A stretch of DNA of 64,000 bases, taken from contig CAMXPV010000019.1 in the NCBI GenBank assembly GCA_947245585.1, positions 1 to 64,000 of the forward strand, in the 5' to 3' direction. This stretch comes from an uncultured Lachnospiraceae bacterium (lineage in GTDB: Bacteria > Bacillota > Clostridia > Lachnospirales > Lachnospiraceae). Positions 25,016-34,073 of this stretch are shown here, piece by piece. Position numbers and translations under genes: made by a program. Position 1 is the stretch's first letter. Each line of letters opens with the position of its first letter. Below the pieces are notes generated by a model. That model did not search any database, had not been told where the DNA came from, and saw nothing but the letters and a program-made list of their open reading frames with translations.

Positions 25016-26563
25016 ATGGAGAGACGGATTCATCAAAAAATTAGATATCTTGTAATATTCGCAGCAGGCGCATGTATCGGCGCTCTTTTACTGTGGGGGA
25101 TTTTTACGCGGCGGGAGCGGGCAGATACGGCGCATGGGGAAGCCGCCCTGTCGGAGAAGCAGGAGGCCGTCTTGTCAGAAGGCAAAGAAACCGCTTCGTC
25201 GGAAAATGAGGGAATTGCAGTGGACTATCCCTTTTCCCACAGCGAGGAGGGGTGGTCTTTGGTTTTGCTGGAGAGCGGCGGGGAAGACGTGCAGGCCGGG
25301 GATTCTGTGAGCCGCCGCTTTTGCCTGTATGATGAGAAGGGGGAGCTTTTGCAGGAGTTTTCCTGCGGCATTGCGGCACAAGATTTTATTTTTCGCTTTG
25401 ACAGGTTATTTCATTACTATGGTTATGATAAAGATTTGATCGTTTTTCCGGCAGGTGCCGAGGAGACGGGAGCGAAGGGATTATGCTATCCGTGGGATGG
25501 AGAAGCGCAGAAATTTATGGAGGAGCCGGTCAGCATTCCGTGGTATCAGGAAAGAACGGTAAAAAACCAGACGTTTATGACGGTCAAGACGGAAGAAAAT
25601 GCGGAAATTAAGGTGATTTGCAGAATCAATGCGGGCAGTGGGAAAGTGGTGGAGCTGCGCAAGTGGACTTTGCACAGGAATGAGGAGACGGGCGAAGAAA
25701 TCCTTCATATTTGGGACTGTCTGGAGCAGTATGATCTCTATTACGGGAAGGTGGAGAGAAATGAGCTCGGCAATCTGGCGAATGACGAATATTATCAGTA
25801 TCTGTTTGGGGGAGACCTGGAGCATTTTTGGAGTTGGGAGAACGATCACGAGATTGAGACGGAGAAGTATTTGCACGGCGATCTGGAAAGGGTCGTGTAT
25901 GCGGACAAGGAGGCTCTTCTTGCGGATTGCGGTTTTGCGCAGGAGAAGCCCTTTTATGAGGACTATGACCGGTTTCACAATCTGATATTGGAGCTGTATT
26001 TTGATCCGCAGACGGGACAGGGCTGCGGGATTCGGTACATGTACAACTATAATTATGATCTGGAAAAGGTAGTCAGATACGAAGGTTTTGTGTTCGATGA
26101 GACAGAAAGGCGCAAATGGGAGCCGGAGGATGCCTATTCCACCTTATCTATAAAAGGTACGGATGCCAGAAAAGACAATGTGTCCGGCTACAGTGAGACT
26201 TATATGTACACGGATGAGGGGCGGCTGTCTCATTTTGAGGCCAGAGGGACGGTTGTGGATTACGGGGAAGACGGGCCGGCGGAGGATACGCTGTTATCCA
26301 TGGATTTTTATTATCGGGATGACGGGACGCTGTACTATAAAGAGTATCACCATCACCATATTTTATTTAGCACCACGCGTCAGTGGCAGCATGATGATTA
26401 TGACGAGCAGGAACGGCTCGTTTACCGATCTGCCTATATCACTCACGGGTCTTTGGAATATTATTATATATATAACGGGAACAACAGGGAACCGGCGTAT
26501 TGTCTGGAATTTGACCATGGAGGCGGCCCGCCGGTGCTGGTCGTGTATGACAGCAATGACTAA
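25016..26563 (+). CDS. Membrane-anchored extracytoplasmic protein, unknown
   Basis: 515 residues. One N-terminal membrane segment (about 12-30), a short low-complexity Ala/Ser/Glu linker, then ~440 residues of beta-rich sequence with many Tyr, Asp and Glu (FDRLFHYYGYDKDLIVFPAG; LELYFDPQTGQGCGIRYMYNYNYD; YSETYMYTDEGRLSHFEARGTVVDYG). The repeated YxxDGxL-like strands resemble RHS/YD-style turns but no clear repeat unit is counted. A cysteine lies inside the membrane segment (GACIGALLL), but hydrophobic residues after it argue against a lipobox. No family recognised. It precedes the MATE gene by 23 bases and may share its transcript. Confidence 0.6.
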   Translation: MERRIHQKIRYLVIFAAGACIGALLLWGIFTRRERADTAHGEAALSEKQEAVLSEGKETASSENEGIAVDYPFSHSEEGWSLVLLESGGEDVQAGDSVSRRFCLYDEKGELLQEFSCGIAAQDFIFRFDRLFHYYGYDKDLIVFPAGAEETGAKGLCYPWDGEAQKFMEEPVSIPWYQERTVKNQTFMTVKTEENAEIKVICRINAGSGKVVELRKWTLHRNEETGEEILHIWDCLEQYDLYYGKVERNELGNLANDEYYQYLFGGDLEHFWSWENDHEIETEKYLHGDLERVVYADKEALLADCGFAQEKPFYEDYDRFHNLILELYFDPQTGQGCGIRYMYNYNYDLEKVVRYEGFVFDETERRKWEPEDAYSTLSIKGTDARKDNVSGYSETYMYTDEGRLSHFEARGTVVDYGEDGPAEDTLLSMDFYYRDDGTLYYKEYHHHHILFSTTRQWQHDDYDEQERLVYRSAYITHGSLEYYYIYNGNNREPAYCLEFDHGGGPPVLVVYDSND

Positions 26564-26586
26564 TTTGGAAAAAGAGGAGTAGAATC

Positions 26587-27942
26587 ATGCAATCCACCGA
26601 TTTTTCGCAGGGGAAGGTCTGGCGAAACATTGTCGCGCAGTCCATTCTCCTGATTCTGGCGCAGCTTGTACAGCTTTTATACAATGTGGTAGACCGCATT
26701 TACATCGGGCATCTGCCGGGGGCGGACAGCATGGCGCTGACCGGAATCGGTCTGGTGTTTCCGTTAACGACCCTGATTGCGGCACTTACCTTTCTGTTCG
26801 GGACGGGCGGCACGCCGCTTTTCTCCATTGCCAGAGGGGCGGGGCAGGAAGAGCGGGCCGGGAAAATTTTGGGCAATACTTTTTCCCTCCTGCTTGGCAC
26901 ATCGGCAGTGATGTTTTTGCTCTGCTATCTGTTTCGCAGACCGGTTCTCTATCTGTTTGGCGCAAGCGACGCCTCCTATCTGTATGCTGACGCGTACCTG
27001 AAAATTTATCTGTGGGGAACTGCCTTTACCATGCTTTCCACAGGGTTGAACGGGTTTATTAATGCACAGGGTTTTCCACGCATGGGAATGATGACAACGC
27101 TCTTAGGCGCGCTGCTGAATTTGGTGTTAGACCCGGTCTTTATTTTCGGATTACATATGGGGGTTGGCGGCGCGGCGCTTGCAACGGTGATCAGTCAGGC
27201 GGTCTCCTGCGTCTGGGTGCTTTTGTTTCTGACCGGCAAAAAGGCGCTGCTTCCCATGAAAAAGGCGAATCTGCGGATAGATGGGAAACTGGCAAAGGAG
27301 ATCATGACGCTTGGCATGTCGGGATTTATCATGCAGGGAACCAACTGTCTGGTGCAGGTGGTGTGCAACGCCACCTTGAAGATTTACGGCGGCGATCTCT
27401 ATGTGGGCGTGATGACGGTGATCAATTCCTCCAGAGAGATCTTAGCTTTGCCGGTACAGGGTATCACCAGTGGCGCGCAGCCGGTGCTTGGATATAATTA
27501 CGGCGCGAAGGCGTATGAGAGAGTACGGCAGGGAATCCGCTTTACTGCCGCGTTGGGGATTTTGTATACGCTGTTGGCGTGGTCGTTGGTGTTTTTAAGC
27601 CCGCATTTGCTTTTATCCATCTTTACGGAAGACGCGGTCATGATCGAGGCGGGAGTGGGAGCCATGCGGTTGTATTTTTTCGGTTTCTTCTTTATGGCCT
27701 TTCAGTTTACGGGGCAGTCTGCCTTTACGTCACTGGGGGATTCCCGCCACGCCATCTTTTTCTCCCTGCTCCGCAAGGCGGTGATCGTCGCGCCGCTGAC
27801 GGTGCTTCTGCCGAAGATCGGGTTTGGCGTGGACGGGGTGTTTCTGGCGGAGCCGATCTCCAATGCCGTTGGCGGACTGGCGTGTTTTGTGACGATGTAT
27901 CTTACACTGTATCGAAAGTTGAAGGATAAAGAAAAAGTCTGA
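26587..27942 (+). CDS. MATE family efflux transporter
   Basis: 451 residues with twelve membrane segments in two halves of six. Family features: LYNVVDRIYIGHLPG in helix 2, GLVFPLTTLI, and the second-half VINSSREILALPVQGITSGAQPVLGYNYGA. The NorM/DinF-like branch common in Firmicutes exports drugs or cationic compounds using Na or H gradients. Substrate not assignable. RBS AAGAGGAG lies upstream of the ATG. Confidence 0.92.
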   Translation: MQSTDFSQGKVWRNIVAQSILLILAQLVQLLYNVVDRIYIGHLPGADSMALTGIGLVFPLTTLIAALTFLFGTGGTPLFSIARGAGQEERAGKILGNTFSLLLGTSAVMFLLCYLFRRPVLYLFGASDASYLYADAYLKIYLWGTAFTMLSTGLNGFINAQGFPRMGMMTTLLGALLNLVLDPVFIFGLHMGVGGAALATVISQAVSCVWVLLFLTGKKALLPMKKANLRIDGKLAKEIMTLGMSGFIMQGTNCLVQVVCNATLKIYGGDLYVGVMTVINSSREILALPVQGITSGAQPVLGYNYGAKAYERVRQGIRFTAALGILYTLLAWSLVFLSPHLLLSIFTEDAVMIEAGVGAMRLYFFGFFFMAFQFTGQSAFTSLGDSRHAIFFSLLRKAVIVAPLTVLLPKIGFGVDGVFLAEPISNAVGGLACFVTMYLTLYRKLKDKEKV

Positions 27943-27977
27943 CATAAGGGAAGAGTTTTAGAAGAAAGGAAAGAAAT

Positions 27978-28496
27978 ATGCATTATAATTATTGTCCTAA
28001 ATGTGGAATGAAATTGACTGATAAAATGGCCGGAGACGATGGGAAGGTGCCGTTCTGTGAAAGGTGCAGTCAATATTGGTTTGATTCGTTTGCAAGCTGC
28101 TGTATCGTTTTGGTGGCAAATCAGTACCATGAGATTGCGCTGTTAAGACAAACGTATATGTCCGACCGGTTTGCATCTTTCGTTTCAGGTTATATCACGC
28201 CCGGAGAAAACGCAGAGGAGACTGCGGCCAGAGAGGTCAAAGAGGAGCTCGGCATTGATATTGAAAAATTAGAATATGCGGGAACCTATTGGTTTGAGGC
28301 AAAGGAGCTGCTCATGCACGGATTTATAGGGTTTGCTGCAAAAGCGGATTTTTGCCTTTCCGGTGAAGTGGATTCGGCGGTGTGGGTTCCAGCCTTAAAG
28401 GCGCCTGAAACCATGTTTCCGGACAGGCCCGGTAATGCCATGCATCCGATCTACAGACAATATTTGAAAATGATAGGTTTATCAGATGGGGTGTAA
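27978..28496 (+). CDS. NUDIX hydrolase with N-terminal zinc ribbon
   Basis: 172 residues. CPKCG and CERC near the N-terminus (residues 6-35) form a zinc ribbon as in NudC-type enzymes. The NUDIX box is complete: G-x5-E-x7-REVKEELGI (GYITPGENAEETAAREVKEELGI region), so the metal-binding glutamates are in place. It would hydrolyse a nucleoside diphosphate derivative such as NADH or an RNA cap, but the NudC-specific downstream motif is not clear. A GAAAGGAAAG ribosome site precedes the ATG. Confidence 0.88.
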   Translation: MHYNYCPKCGMKLTDKMAGDDGKVPFCERCSQYWFDSFASCCIVLVANQYHEIALLRQTYMSDRFASFVSGYITPGENAEETAAREVKEELGIDIEKLEYAGTYWFEAKELLMHGFIGFAAKADFCLSGEVDSAVWVPALKAPETMFPDRPGNAMHPIYRQYLKMIGLSDGV

Positions 28497-28512
28497 GAAA
28501 TACAAAAATTTA

Positions 28513-28541
28513 TTGAAAAAATACAAGTTTGAGGATATAAT
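28513..28541 (+). promoter_or_regulatory. Promoter in the AT-rich gap before the small gene pair
   Basis: TTGAAA (28513-28518), 17 bases, TATAAT (28536-28541). The 220-base gap 28497-28720 also holds two very short reading frames (28542 onward and 28570 onward, each under 16 codons) and a second TATAAT near 28609. Nothing larger is seen. Confidence 0.65.
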
Positions 28542-28720
28542 ATGCCTATTAAGGAGACAGGGAGTTGTAATGGATAGCGGAATGAAGACATATTTAGAAA
28601 AGTGTGTTATAATTTAGAAGGTGTTTCGACACTCAAAGATGTTTTATTTCTTAAACAAATTCCTGATTTTGGGGCATACTCTTATATTGGGAGGTGCCTA
28701 TGCGAAAAGGAGGATTTAAT

Positions 28721-28924
28721 ATGTACTTAACGAAGGAGAAAAAGGAATCTAGCATATATCGTGGTTATAAACCAAAATTGCCCAATCATCAGGAAGTAGA
28801 GGTTCAGGTATATGTTTCTCATGCAGTAAGCAGAGATATCTCAAAACACATGCAAGATGCTATTAAATCCATGTCTGCCATGATTGTCCATGGTTTAATA
28901 GAAGGAGGCGAAAATCATGGCTGA
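28721..28924 (+). CDS. Small hypothetical protein of an AT-rich pair
   Basis: 67 residues from ATG 28721, which has a perfect AAGGAGG site seven bases upstream; an in-frame ATG 27 bases earlier has none. Sequence: a basic, polar N-terminal half and an amphipathic C-terminal helix (DISKHMQDAIKSMSAMIVHGLIEGG). The stop overlaps the next gene by eight bases, so the two are coupled. No family recognised. AT content and codon use differ from the neighbours, suggesting acquisition. Confidence 0.6.
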   Translation: MYLTKEKKESSIYRGYKPKLPNHQEVEVQVYVSHAVSRDISKHMQDAIKSMSAMIVHGLIEGGENHG

Positions 28925-29369
28925 AAATAAGCAGATTGCCAAAGAGAAAGAAGAGACAGCGGAATTATCGGAGGATGGGAAAGAAATCGAGGCAGAGTTA
29001 GAAGAAGTTTTAGATAGTGTTCCTCCAGAACATCGAAAGATAATAGAACGTATGATGATATCTTCTGTTCAGATGAGAAGTATCTCTTCTCCGCCTGAAG
29101 CAGTTGTGATGAAAAAGCTGACTCCAGAACATATTTCGCAATTTTTAGATGGCGCATCGCAGGAAATGCAAAAGAGCTATGCAGAAAGATTTCATAAAAA
29201 GGTATTTACATTTTTAACTATGATAGTTGCAATGATTTTTTTCGTTGTAGTTATTATTTTATTAAGAGATGATACGGATGTTATGGAAAAAGTAATATAT
29301 GCAGTTGGAGGCGTTTGTGCCGGAGCATTTGGTGGTTATGGTCTTGCAAAAAAAGGAACAGATGATTAG
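28917..29369 (+). CDS. Small membrane protein, DUF2335-like layout
   Basis: 150 residues. An acidic, helical N-terminal ~60, then KLTPEHISQFLDGASQEMQKSYAERF, and two adjacent membrane segments (about 96-114 and 126-142). The pattern of a proline-linked helical arm, a short helix with E-x-x-Q-x-x-R and a C-terminal membrane hairpin recalls DUF2335-type phage-associated membrane proteins, but I cannot confirm homology. Overlapping its partner upstream and AT-rich, it looks like part of a small mobile or defence cassette inserted between the NUDIX and tcdA genes. Confidence 0.55.
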   Translation: MAENKQIAKEKEETAELSEDGKEIEAELEEVLDSVPPEHRKIIERMMISSVQMRSISSPPEAVVMKKLTPEHISQFLDGASQEMQKSYAERFHKKVFTFLTMIVAMIFFVVVIILLRDDTDVMEKVIYAVGGVCAGAFGGYGLAKKGTDD

Positions 29370-29457
29370 AAAGTAAAAGTAAATATTTATTTTAAACGGG
29401 AATGGCGCTCTATTATGTCGAATCAGGGCGCTATTTCTTTGTCAATAGAGGTTCAAA

Positions 29458-30171
29458 ATGAGAAGAAATATGCGGGAAGAATTTTGCAGAACGGAAATGC
29501 TTCTGGGAAGCGCGGCGATGGAAAAGCTGGCTCATTCCCGGGTAGCCGTGTTCGGGATCGGCGGCGTGGGCGGTTATGTGTGTGAAGCTCTTGCAAGGAG
29601 CGGCGTGGGAGCACTTGATCTGATCGACAAGGATAACGTGGCGCTGTCTAACATTAACCGCCAGATCATTGCCACGAGGGAAACGGTGGGAAGGGAAAAA
29701 ACCGACGTGATGCGGGAACGGATTCTCTCCATCAACCCGGAGGCGCAGGTGCGGGTTTACCCCTGCTTTTTCCTGCCGGAAAATGCGGACAGCTTTTCCT
29801 TTTCCGAATATGATTATGTGGTGGACGCGGTGGATACCGTGACGGCAAAGATTGAGCTAGTGCTTCGCGCGCAGGCGGCGGGCGTACCGGTGATCAGCAG
29901 TATGGGTGCGGGAAATAAGCTGGATGCCACGGCTTTTCGGGTGGCGGATATTTATGAGACGAAGGTTTGTCCCCTCGCAAGGGTGATGCGCAGGGAATTG
30001 AAAAAGAGAAAGGTGGAACATCTGAAGGTGGTGTACTCCGAGGAGGAGCCGATTGTTTTGACGGCAGGAGCGCACGGAAAGAGGATTCCGGGAAGCGTGG
30101 CTTTTGTGCCCTCCGTGGCGGGTCTGATCATTGCGGGGGAGGTTGTGAAGGATCTTACGGGGATTCATTAA
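29458..30171 (+). CDS. tcdA: tRNA threonylcarbamoyladenosine dehydratase (ThiF/E1-like)
   Basis: 237 residues. N-terminal FCRTEMLLGSAAMEKL, the ATP loop GIGGVGGYVCEALARSG, DNVALSNINRQI (E1 family adenylation motif), VVDAVDTVTAKIELV, and catalytic-region Cys in TKVCPLARVMRRELKK. TcdA uses ATP to cyclise t6A37 in tRNA to ct6A. The start ATG follows AGAGGTTCAAA. It stands alone after the AT-rich pair, with pdxS 143 bases downstream. Confidence 0.9.
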   Translation: MRRNMREEFCRTEMLLGSAAMEKLAHSRVAVFGIGGVGGYVCEALARSGVGALDLIDKDNVALSNINRQIIATRETVGREKTDVMRERILSINPEAQVRVYPCFFLPENADSFSFSEYDYVVDAVDTVTAKIELVLRAQAAGVPVISSMGAGNKLDATAFRVADIYETKVCPLARVMRRELKKRKVEHLKVVYSEEEPIVLTAGAHGKRIPGSVAFVPSVAGLIIAGEVVKDLTGIH

Positions 30172-30313
30172 TGCCCCATCTGGTATGGAGAAAAAAACAA
30201 AAACTGGATATTTTATATATGCCAAGCACTGTTACAATAGGGCATAAGCTGCAGCTTACAAAACAGGCGGATGTACTGTCAATGGGAAAGACAACGCAGA
30301 AAAGAGGAGCGGA

Positions 30314-31189
30314 ATGAGCGAAGACAGATATGCACTAAACAAACAGTTGGCACAGATGCTAAAGGGCGGTGTCATTATGGACGTGACCACGCCGGAGCAG
30401 GCGAAGATTGCGCAGGAGGCGGGAGCCTGTGCCGTTATGGCGCTAGAGAGGATTCCGGCGGATATTCGGGCGGCAGGCGGGGTGCCCAGAATGAGCGACC
30501 CGAAGATGATTAAGGGGATTCAGGAGGCGGTTTCCATTCCTGTGATGGCAAAATGCCGGATTGGCCACTTTGTGGAGGCACAGGTTCTGGAAGCAATTGA
30601 GATCGATTATATCGATGAGAGCGAGGTACTCTCCCCGGCGGACGATGTCTATCACATCGACAAGAGAAAGTTTAAGGTGCCCTTTGTATGTGGGGCGAAG
30701 GATCTGGGTGAGGCGCTTAGAAGGATTAACGAGGGCGCGTCCATGATCAGGACAAAGGGGGAGCCGGGAACCGGTGATGTGGTACAGGCAGTCCGCCATA
30801 TGCGGAAGATGAACAGTGAAATTGCCAAAGTCACTTCCATGCGGGAGGATGAACTGTTTGAGGAGGCGAAGCAGCTTGGGGTGCCCTATGAACTGATATC
30901 CTTCGTTCACGACAATGGCAGACTGCCGGTGGTGAATTTCGCAGCAGGCGGGGTGGCAACGCCGGCGGATGCTGCGATGATGATGCAGCTCGGCGCGGAG
31001 GGTGTTTTTGTCGGTTCCGGGATTTTTAAATCCGGCAATCCAGCCAAGCGTGCGGCGGCCATTGTCAAGGCGGTGACCAACTATCTGGACAGCAAATTGA
31101 TAGCGGAACTTTCCGAGGATCTGGGTGAAGCCATGGTCGGCATCAACGAGCAGGAGATCGCGCTTTTGATGGCGGAGAGAGGAAAGTAG
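30314..31189 (+). CDS. pdxS: Pyridoxal 5'-phosphate synthase subunit PdxS
   Basis: 291 residues, a TIM barrel. The N-terminal [23 protein letters not shown], the catalytic Lys in [47 protein letters not shown] and [23 protein letters not shown] are all diagnostic. It makes PLP from ribose 5-phosphate, glyceraldehyde 3-phosphate and ammonia supplied by PdxT, encoded nine bases downstream. RBS AAGAGGAG precedes the ATG. Confidence 0.98.
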   Translation: MSEDRYALNKQLAQMLKGGVIMDVTTPEQAKIAQEAGACAVMALERIPADIRAAGGVPRMSDPKMIKGIQEAVSIPVMAKCRIGHFVEAQVLEAIEIDYIDESEVLSPADDVYHIDKRKFKVPFVCGAKDLGEALRRINEGASMIRTKGEPGTGDVVQAVRHMRKMNSEIAKVTSMREDELFEEAKQLGVPYELISFVHDNGRLPVVNFAAGGVATPADAAMMMQLGAEGVFVGSGIFKSGNPAKRAAAIVKAVTNYLDSKLIAELSEDLGEAMVGINEQEIALLMAERGK

Positions 31190-31197
31190 GAAGAGCT

Positions 31198-31776
31198 ATG
31201 AAAATCGGAGTTTTGTCAGTACAGGGCGCTTTCGCGGAGCATATTGATAAACTGAAAGGGATGGGAGCGGACTGTATAGAATTGAGGCAGCGGGCGGATT
31301 TGGAACAGAGTTTTGACGGATTGATTCTGCCTGGCGGAGAGAGCACTGTTCAGGGAAAGCTTTTGCAGGAACTTCATATGTTAACGCCGCTTCGGGACAG
31401 GATCAGACAGGGCTTTCCCGTACTTGGCACCTGTGCGGGGCTCATACTTCTGGCGCAGAAGATCAGCAATGACGATGCCGTCTGGTTTGGCACGCTTCCT
31501 GTCTGTGTACGGAGAAATGCTTACGGGAGACAGCTTGGCAGCTTTCACACCGAGGCGGAGGTTACAGGCATCGGAAAGGTTCCGATGACCTTTATCCGCG
31601 CGCCCTATGTGGAATCGCTGATTGCGGATGATTCCGAAATTCTTGCCCGCGTGGATGGCCGGATTGTGGCTGTGAAATACGGGAATCAGATCGGCGTGGC
31701 CTTTCATCCGGAATTGGATGAGGATCAGCGGATTCATGAAATGTTTTTGCAAATGTGCAAGTCAAAGGTGTTATGA
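31198..31776 (+). CDS. pdxT: Pyridoxal 5'-phosphate synthase glutaminase subunit PdxT
   Basis: 192 residues, class I glutamine amidotransferase of the SNO/PdxT type. Opening KIGVLSVQGAFAEHIDKL, GGESTV, nucleophile Cys79 in GTCAGLILLA, and HPEL with the catalytic His near the end. It releases ammonia from glutamine into the PdxS barrel. Coupled to pdxS. Its last six bases overlap the 3' end of the convergent minus-strand gene. Confidence 0.98.
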   Translation: MKIGVLSVQGAFAEHIDKLKGMGADCIELRQRADLEQSFDGLILPGGESTVQGKLLQELHMLTPLRDRIRQGFPVLGTCAGLILLAQKISNDDAVWFGTLPVCVRRNAYGRQLGSFHTEAEVTGIGKVPMTFIRAPYVESLIADDSEILARVDGRIVAVKYGNQIGVAFHPELDEDQRIHEMFLQMCKSKVL

Positions 31777-32055
31777 TAAGTCGGAATGTTCCGAATGCTG
31801 TGGCGGGCGGTTTTCCTCCCGCCGCTTTTGCATCAGTCCAAACGACCAGATCAGAAGCCAGAGCAGGATCGGCAGGCCGATGGTGGCCACGAGGCATCCG
31901 GCAAAGAGCCGTCCGGAGTCGCCAAGATCCAGGCAGGCAACCACGAACGCGCCGATGTACATGCCGACCAGAAGGATCACGCAGACGAGGGCCGCGATCC
32001 GCTTGGGGGTCATTTTGTTATTGTGGATTTCCGGTTGCTCTTTTTGTTGGGACAT
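31771..32055 (-). CDS. Small two-segment membrane protein, unknown
   Basis: 94 residues, two membrane segments (about 20-40 and 53-72) with polar ends. AAGGAGAATAACAA gives a good ribosome site before the ATG at 32055, which supports a real gene although no family is recognised. Its 3' end overlaps pdxT by six bases in convergent orientation, so neither gene has room for a terminator between them. Confidence 0.65.
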   Translation of the reverse strand: MSQQKEQPEIHNNKMTPKRIAALVCVILLVGMYIGAFVVACLDLGDSGRLFAGCLVATIGLPILLWLLIWSFGLMQKRREENRPPQHSEHSDLS

Positions 32056-32178
32056 TTGTTATTCTCCTTATTTTAGCCCTTTTCAGAGGAATCTTATGCA
32101 AGGTTTTCTCAGATATCCCTTGTAATTTATCATATTTTTGCAGAAAAAGAAAGCGGCGGTCAAAAGAAAGTCCGCACA

Positions 32179-32207
32179 TTGTATTTCCCGCGCCGATATG
32201 GTAGAAT
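32179..32207 (+). promoter_or_regulatory. Promoter of the diguanylate cyclase gene
   Basis: TTGTAT (32179-32184), 17 bases, TAGAAT (32202-32207). Confidence 0.6.
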
Positions 32208-32267
32208 AAAAGCCGTTACACAACAGAAAAAACCGGAAATCGTAATCGAAAATATGGAGAGTATTTG

Positions 32268-34028
32268 ATGAATAGATCTGGGACGGAAACCAACAAAAAA
32301 AGGAAAAAGAATCAAATATATCACATTGCTTACATACTTATGGCTGTTGCTTTTTTGTCTATGATCATCTGGGCGGCGGCGGGAAATAAAGGGCAGTCGC
32401 CGACGGCCTTATTATCGGAAGGAAATGCCGCCTTTGACGAGGGATGGCAGATGGAGGACGGCACGGCGGCGGACATGGAGCATCTGCATGAAATGCCGTC
32501 CGTAGCGCCCTACCAGGAGCAGAGCGTCTTTCACAGCCTGCCCCTTGATCTGGGAGAAGGGAAATCCCTGTGCTTTCGCAGTAAAAATATTGGCTATCAG
32601 GTATATGTGGACGGGGAACTGCGCTATGCGCCTGAGAGCAGGGAGAGCCGTGTTTACAACCGCTCCCTGGGCACAAGATGGAGCTATGTGCCGCTCTACA
32701 AGGAGGATGCGGGCGCGCTTGTTGAGATCCGTTTTCAGACCGTCTATAAGGATGCACGGGCGTGTATCGATCACCTTGTACTTGGTTCGGCAGCGGGGGA
32801 GATCACCGGCATTTTTACAGGAAAGGCAGTCGCCTTTTCCACCTGCCTGCTTTTGTTGTTTGCGGGACTTTTGCTGATTATTGCGGATATCCCGGCCAAC
32901 CTGCAGATGGATAAGAATCATGAACTGCTGTATTTGGGATTGTTTGCCATCAGCATAGCCGTCTGGTGTCTGGCGGAGACGAATTTGTTACAATTTTATA
33001 CGGATGACAGCAGGCTTTTGCAGATCGTGTCCTGCTGTTCTCTGATGATGATTCCCATTCCGCTTGTGCTCTATCTGGACGCTGCTTTCGGCTTTAAAAA
33101 GAAATGGATGGTTCCGGCTGTGTGCGGGCTGTCAGCCGCCGAGTTTACGCTCTGCACGATACTGCATTTTGCAGGAATCAGGGATTACCATGAGACATTG
33201 ACGCTCACCCATGTGCTGTTGGCGATTTCGGCGGCGCTGCTGTTGTATGCGATGCTGAAAAATGCCTTTGTCGGCAGAGAGAGTAAAGTGAGAAATGTCT
33301 ATAAGGCGATCCGGACGGTGGGGCTTATGGGGATCGGTTTTGCCACGGGAATAGACATCGTCAGGTATTATCGCGGGCATAACAGCGACAGCGCCATGTT
33401 TGTGCGCATCGGCCTGTTGATTTTCATTTTGTGCTATGGAAGCGCCAGTCTGGAGAAAATGGTAAATGCGGTCAAGCTCGGTACAAAGGCGGAGTTTGTC
33501 AGCCAGCTTGCCTATCGGGACGGCCTGACCGGCGTGGGAAACCGGACGGCATTTCAGGAGCGGTTGGAAGAACTGGAGGGACAAAAGAGAGAGCTTCCGG
33601 GAATCGCCATCGTGATGTTTGATGTCAACGATTTAAAGTATGTGAACGATAATCTGGGGCACCAACGCGGCGACGAATTGATTGTGGGCAGTGCCAATAT
33701 TGTCAGAAATGCAGTGGAATCGGAGGAGGGCGCTGTTTTCCGGATCGGCGGGGATGAGTTTGCGGGCATCTTTGCCGGCGAGGATGTGAAAAAACGCTGT
33801 GAGAGTGCGCTTTCCCGTTTCAAGCAGTTGATGGATGGCTATAACGCTGTGAAGAACCAGTTTCTCCGGATCAGCATTGCGAGCGGTTATGCGGTCTACG
33901 ATAAGAGTCAGGAAGAGGAGAAGCTGATGGATGTCTACCAACAGGCCGATGTCCGTATGTATGAGAACAAAAAGCAGATCAAAAACGATCAGGTAAAGCC
34001 GGCGGAGTTTTATGCGCGAAAGCAATGA
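32268..34028 (+). CDS. Membrane diguanylate cyclase with 7TMR-DISM-like sensor
   Basis: 586 residues from ATG 32268, with GGAGAG upstream. One N-terminal membrane segment (about 22-40), an extracytoplasmic beta-rich domain (about 45-180, resembling the 7TMR-DISM sensor: LCFRSKNIGYQVYVDGELRY), seven membrane segments (about 185-385), then GGDEF (about 410-575). The active-site motif GGDEF is intact (residues 494-498) and substrate-binding DVNDLKYVNDNLGH is present. No RxxD inhibitory site precedes it, so product inhibition by that route is unlikely. It should make cyclic di-GMP in response to an external signal. A matching EAL phosphodiesterase is encoded at 51840-53156. Confidence 0.9.
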   Translation: MNRSGTETNKKRKKNQIYHIAYILMAVAFLSMIIWAAAGNKGQSPTALLSEGNAAFDEGWQMEDGTAADMEHLHEMPSVAPYQEQSVFHSLPLDLGEGKSLCFRSKNIGYQVYVDGELRYAPESRESRVYNRSLGTRWSYVPLYKEDAGALVEIRFQTVYKDARACIDHLVLGSAAGEITGIFTGKAVAFSTCLLLLFAGLLLIIADIPANLQMDKNHELLYLGLFAISIAVWCLAETNLLQFYTDDSRLLQIVSCCSLMMIPIPLVLYLDAAFGFKKKWMVPAVCGLSAAEFTLCTILHFAGIRDYHETLTLTHVLLAISAALLLYAMLKNAFVGRESKVRNVYKAIRTVGLMGIGFATGIDIVRYYRGHNSDSAMFVRIGLLIFILCYGSASLEKMVNAVKLGTKAEFVSQLAYRDGLTGVGNRTAFQERLEELEGQKRELPGIAIVMFDVNDLKYVNDNLGHQRGDELIVGSANIVRNAVESEEGAVFRIGGDEFAGIFAGEDVKKRCESALSRFKQLMDGYNAVKNQFLRISIASGYAVYDKSQEEEKLMDVYQQADVRMYENKKQIKNDQVKPAEFYARKQ

Positions 34029-34073
34029 GCAGTGCGGAATTGAGCTGCACTGCGGGGAAGAAGGAGACAATGT

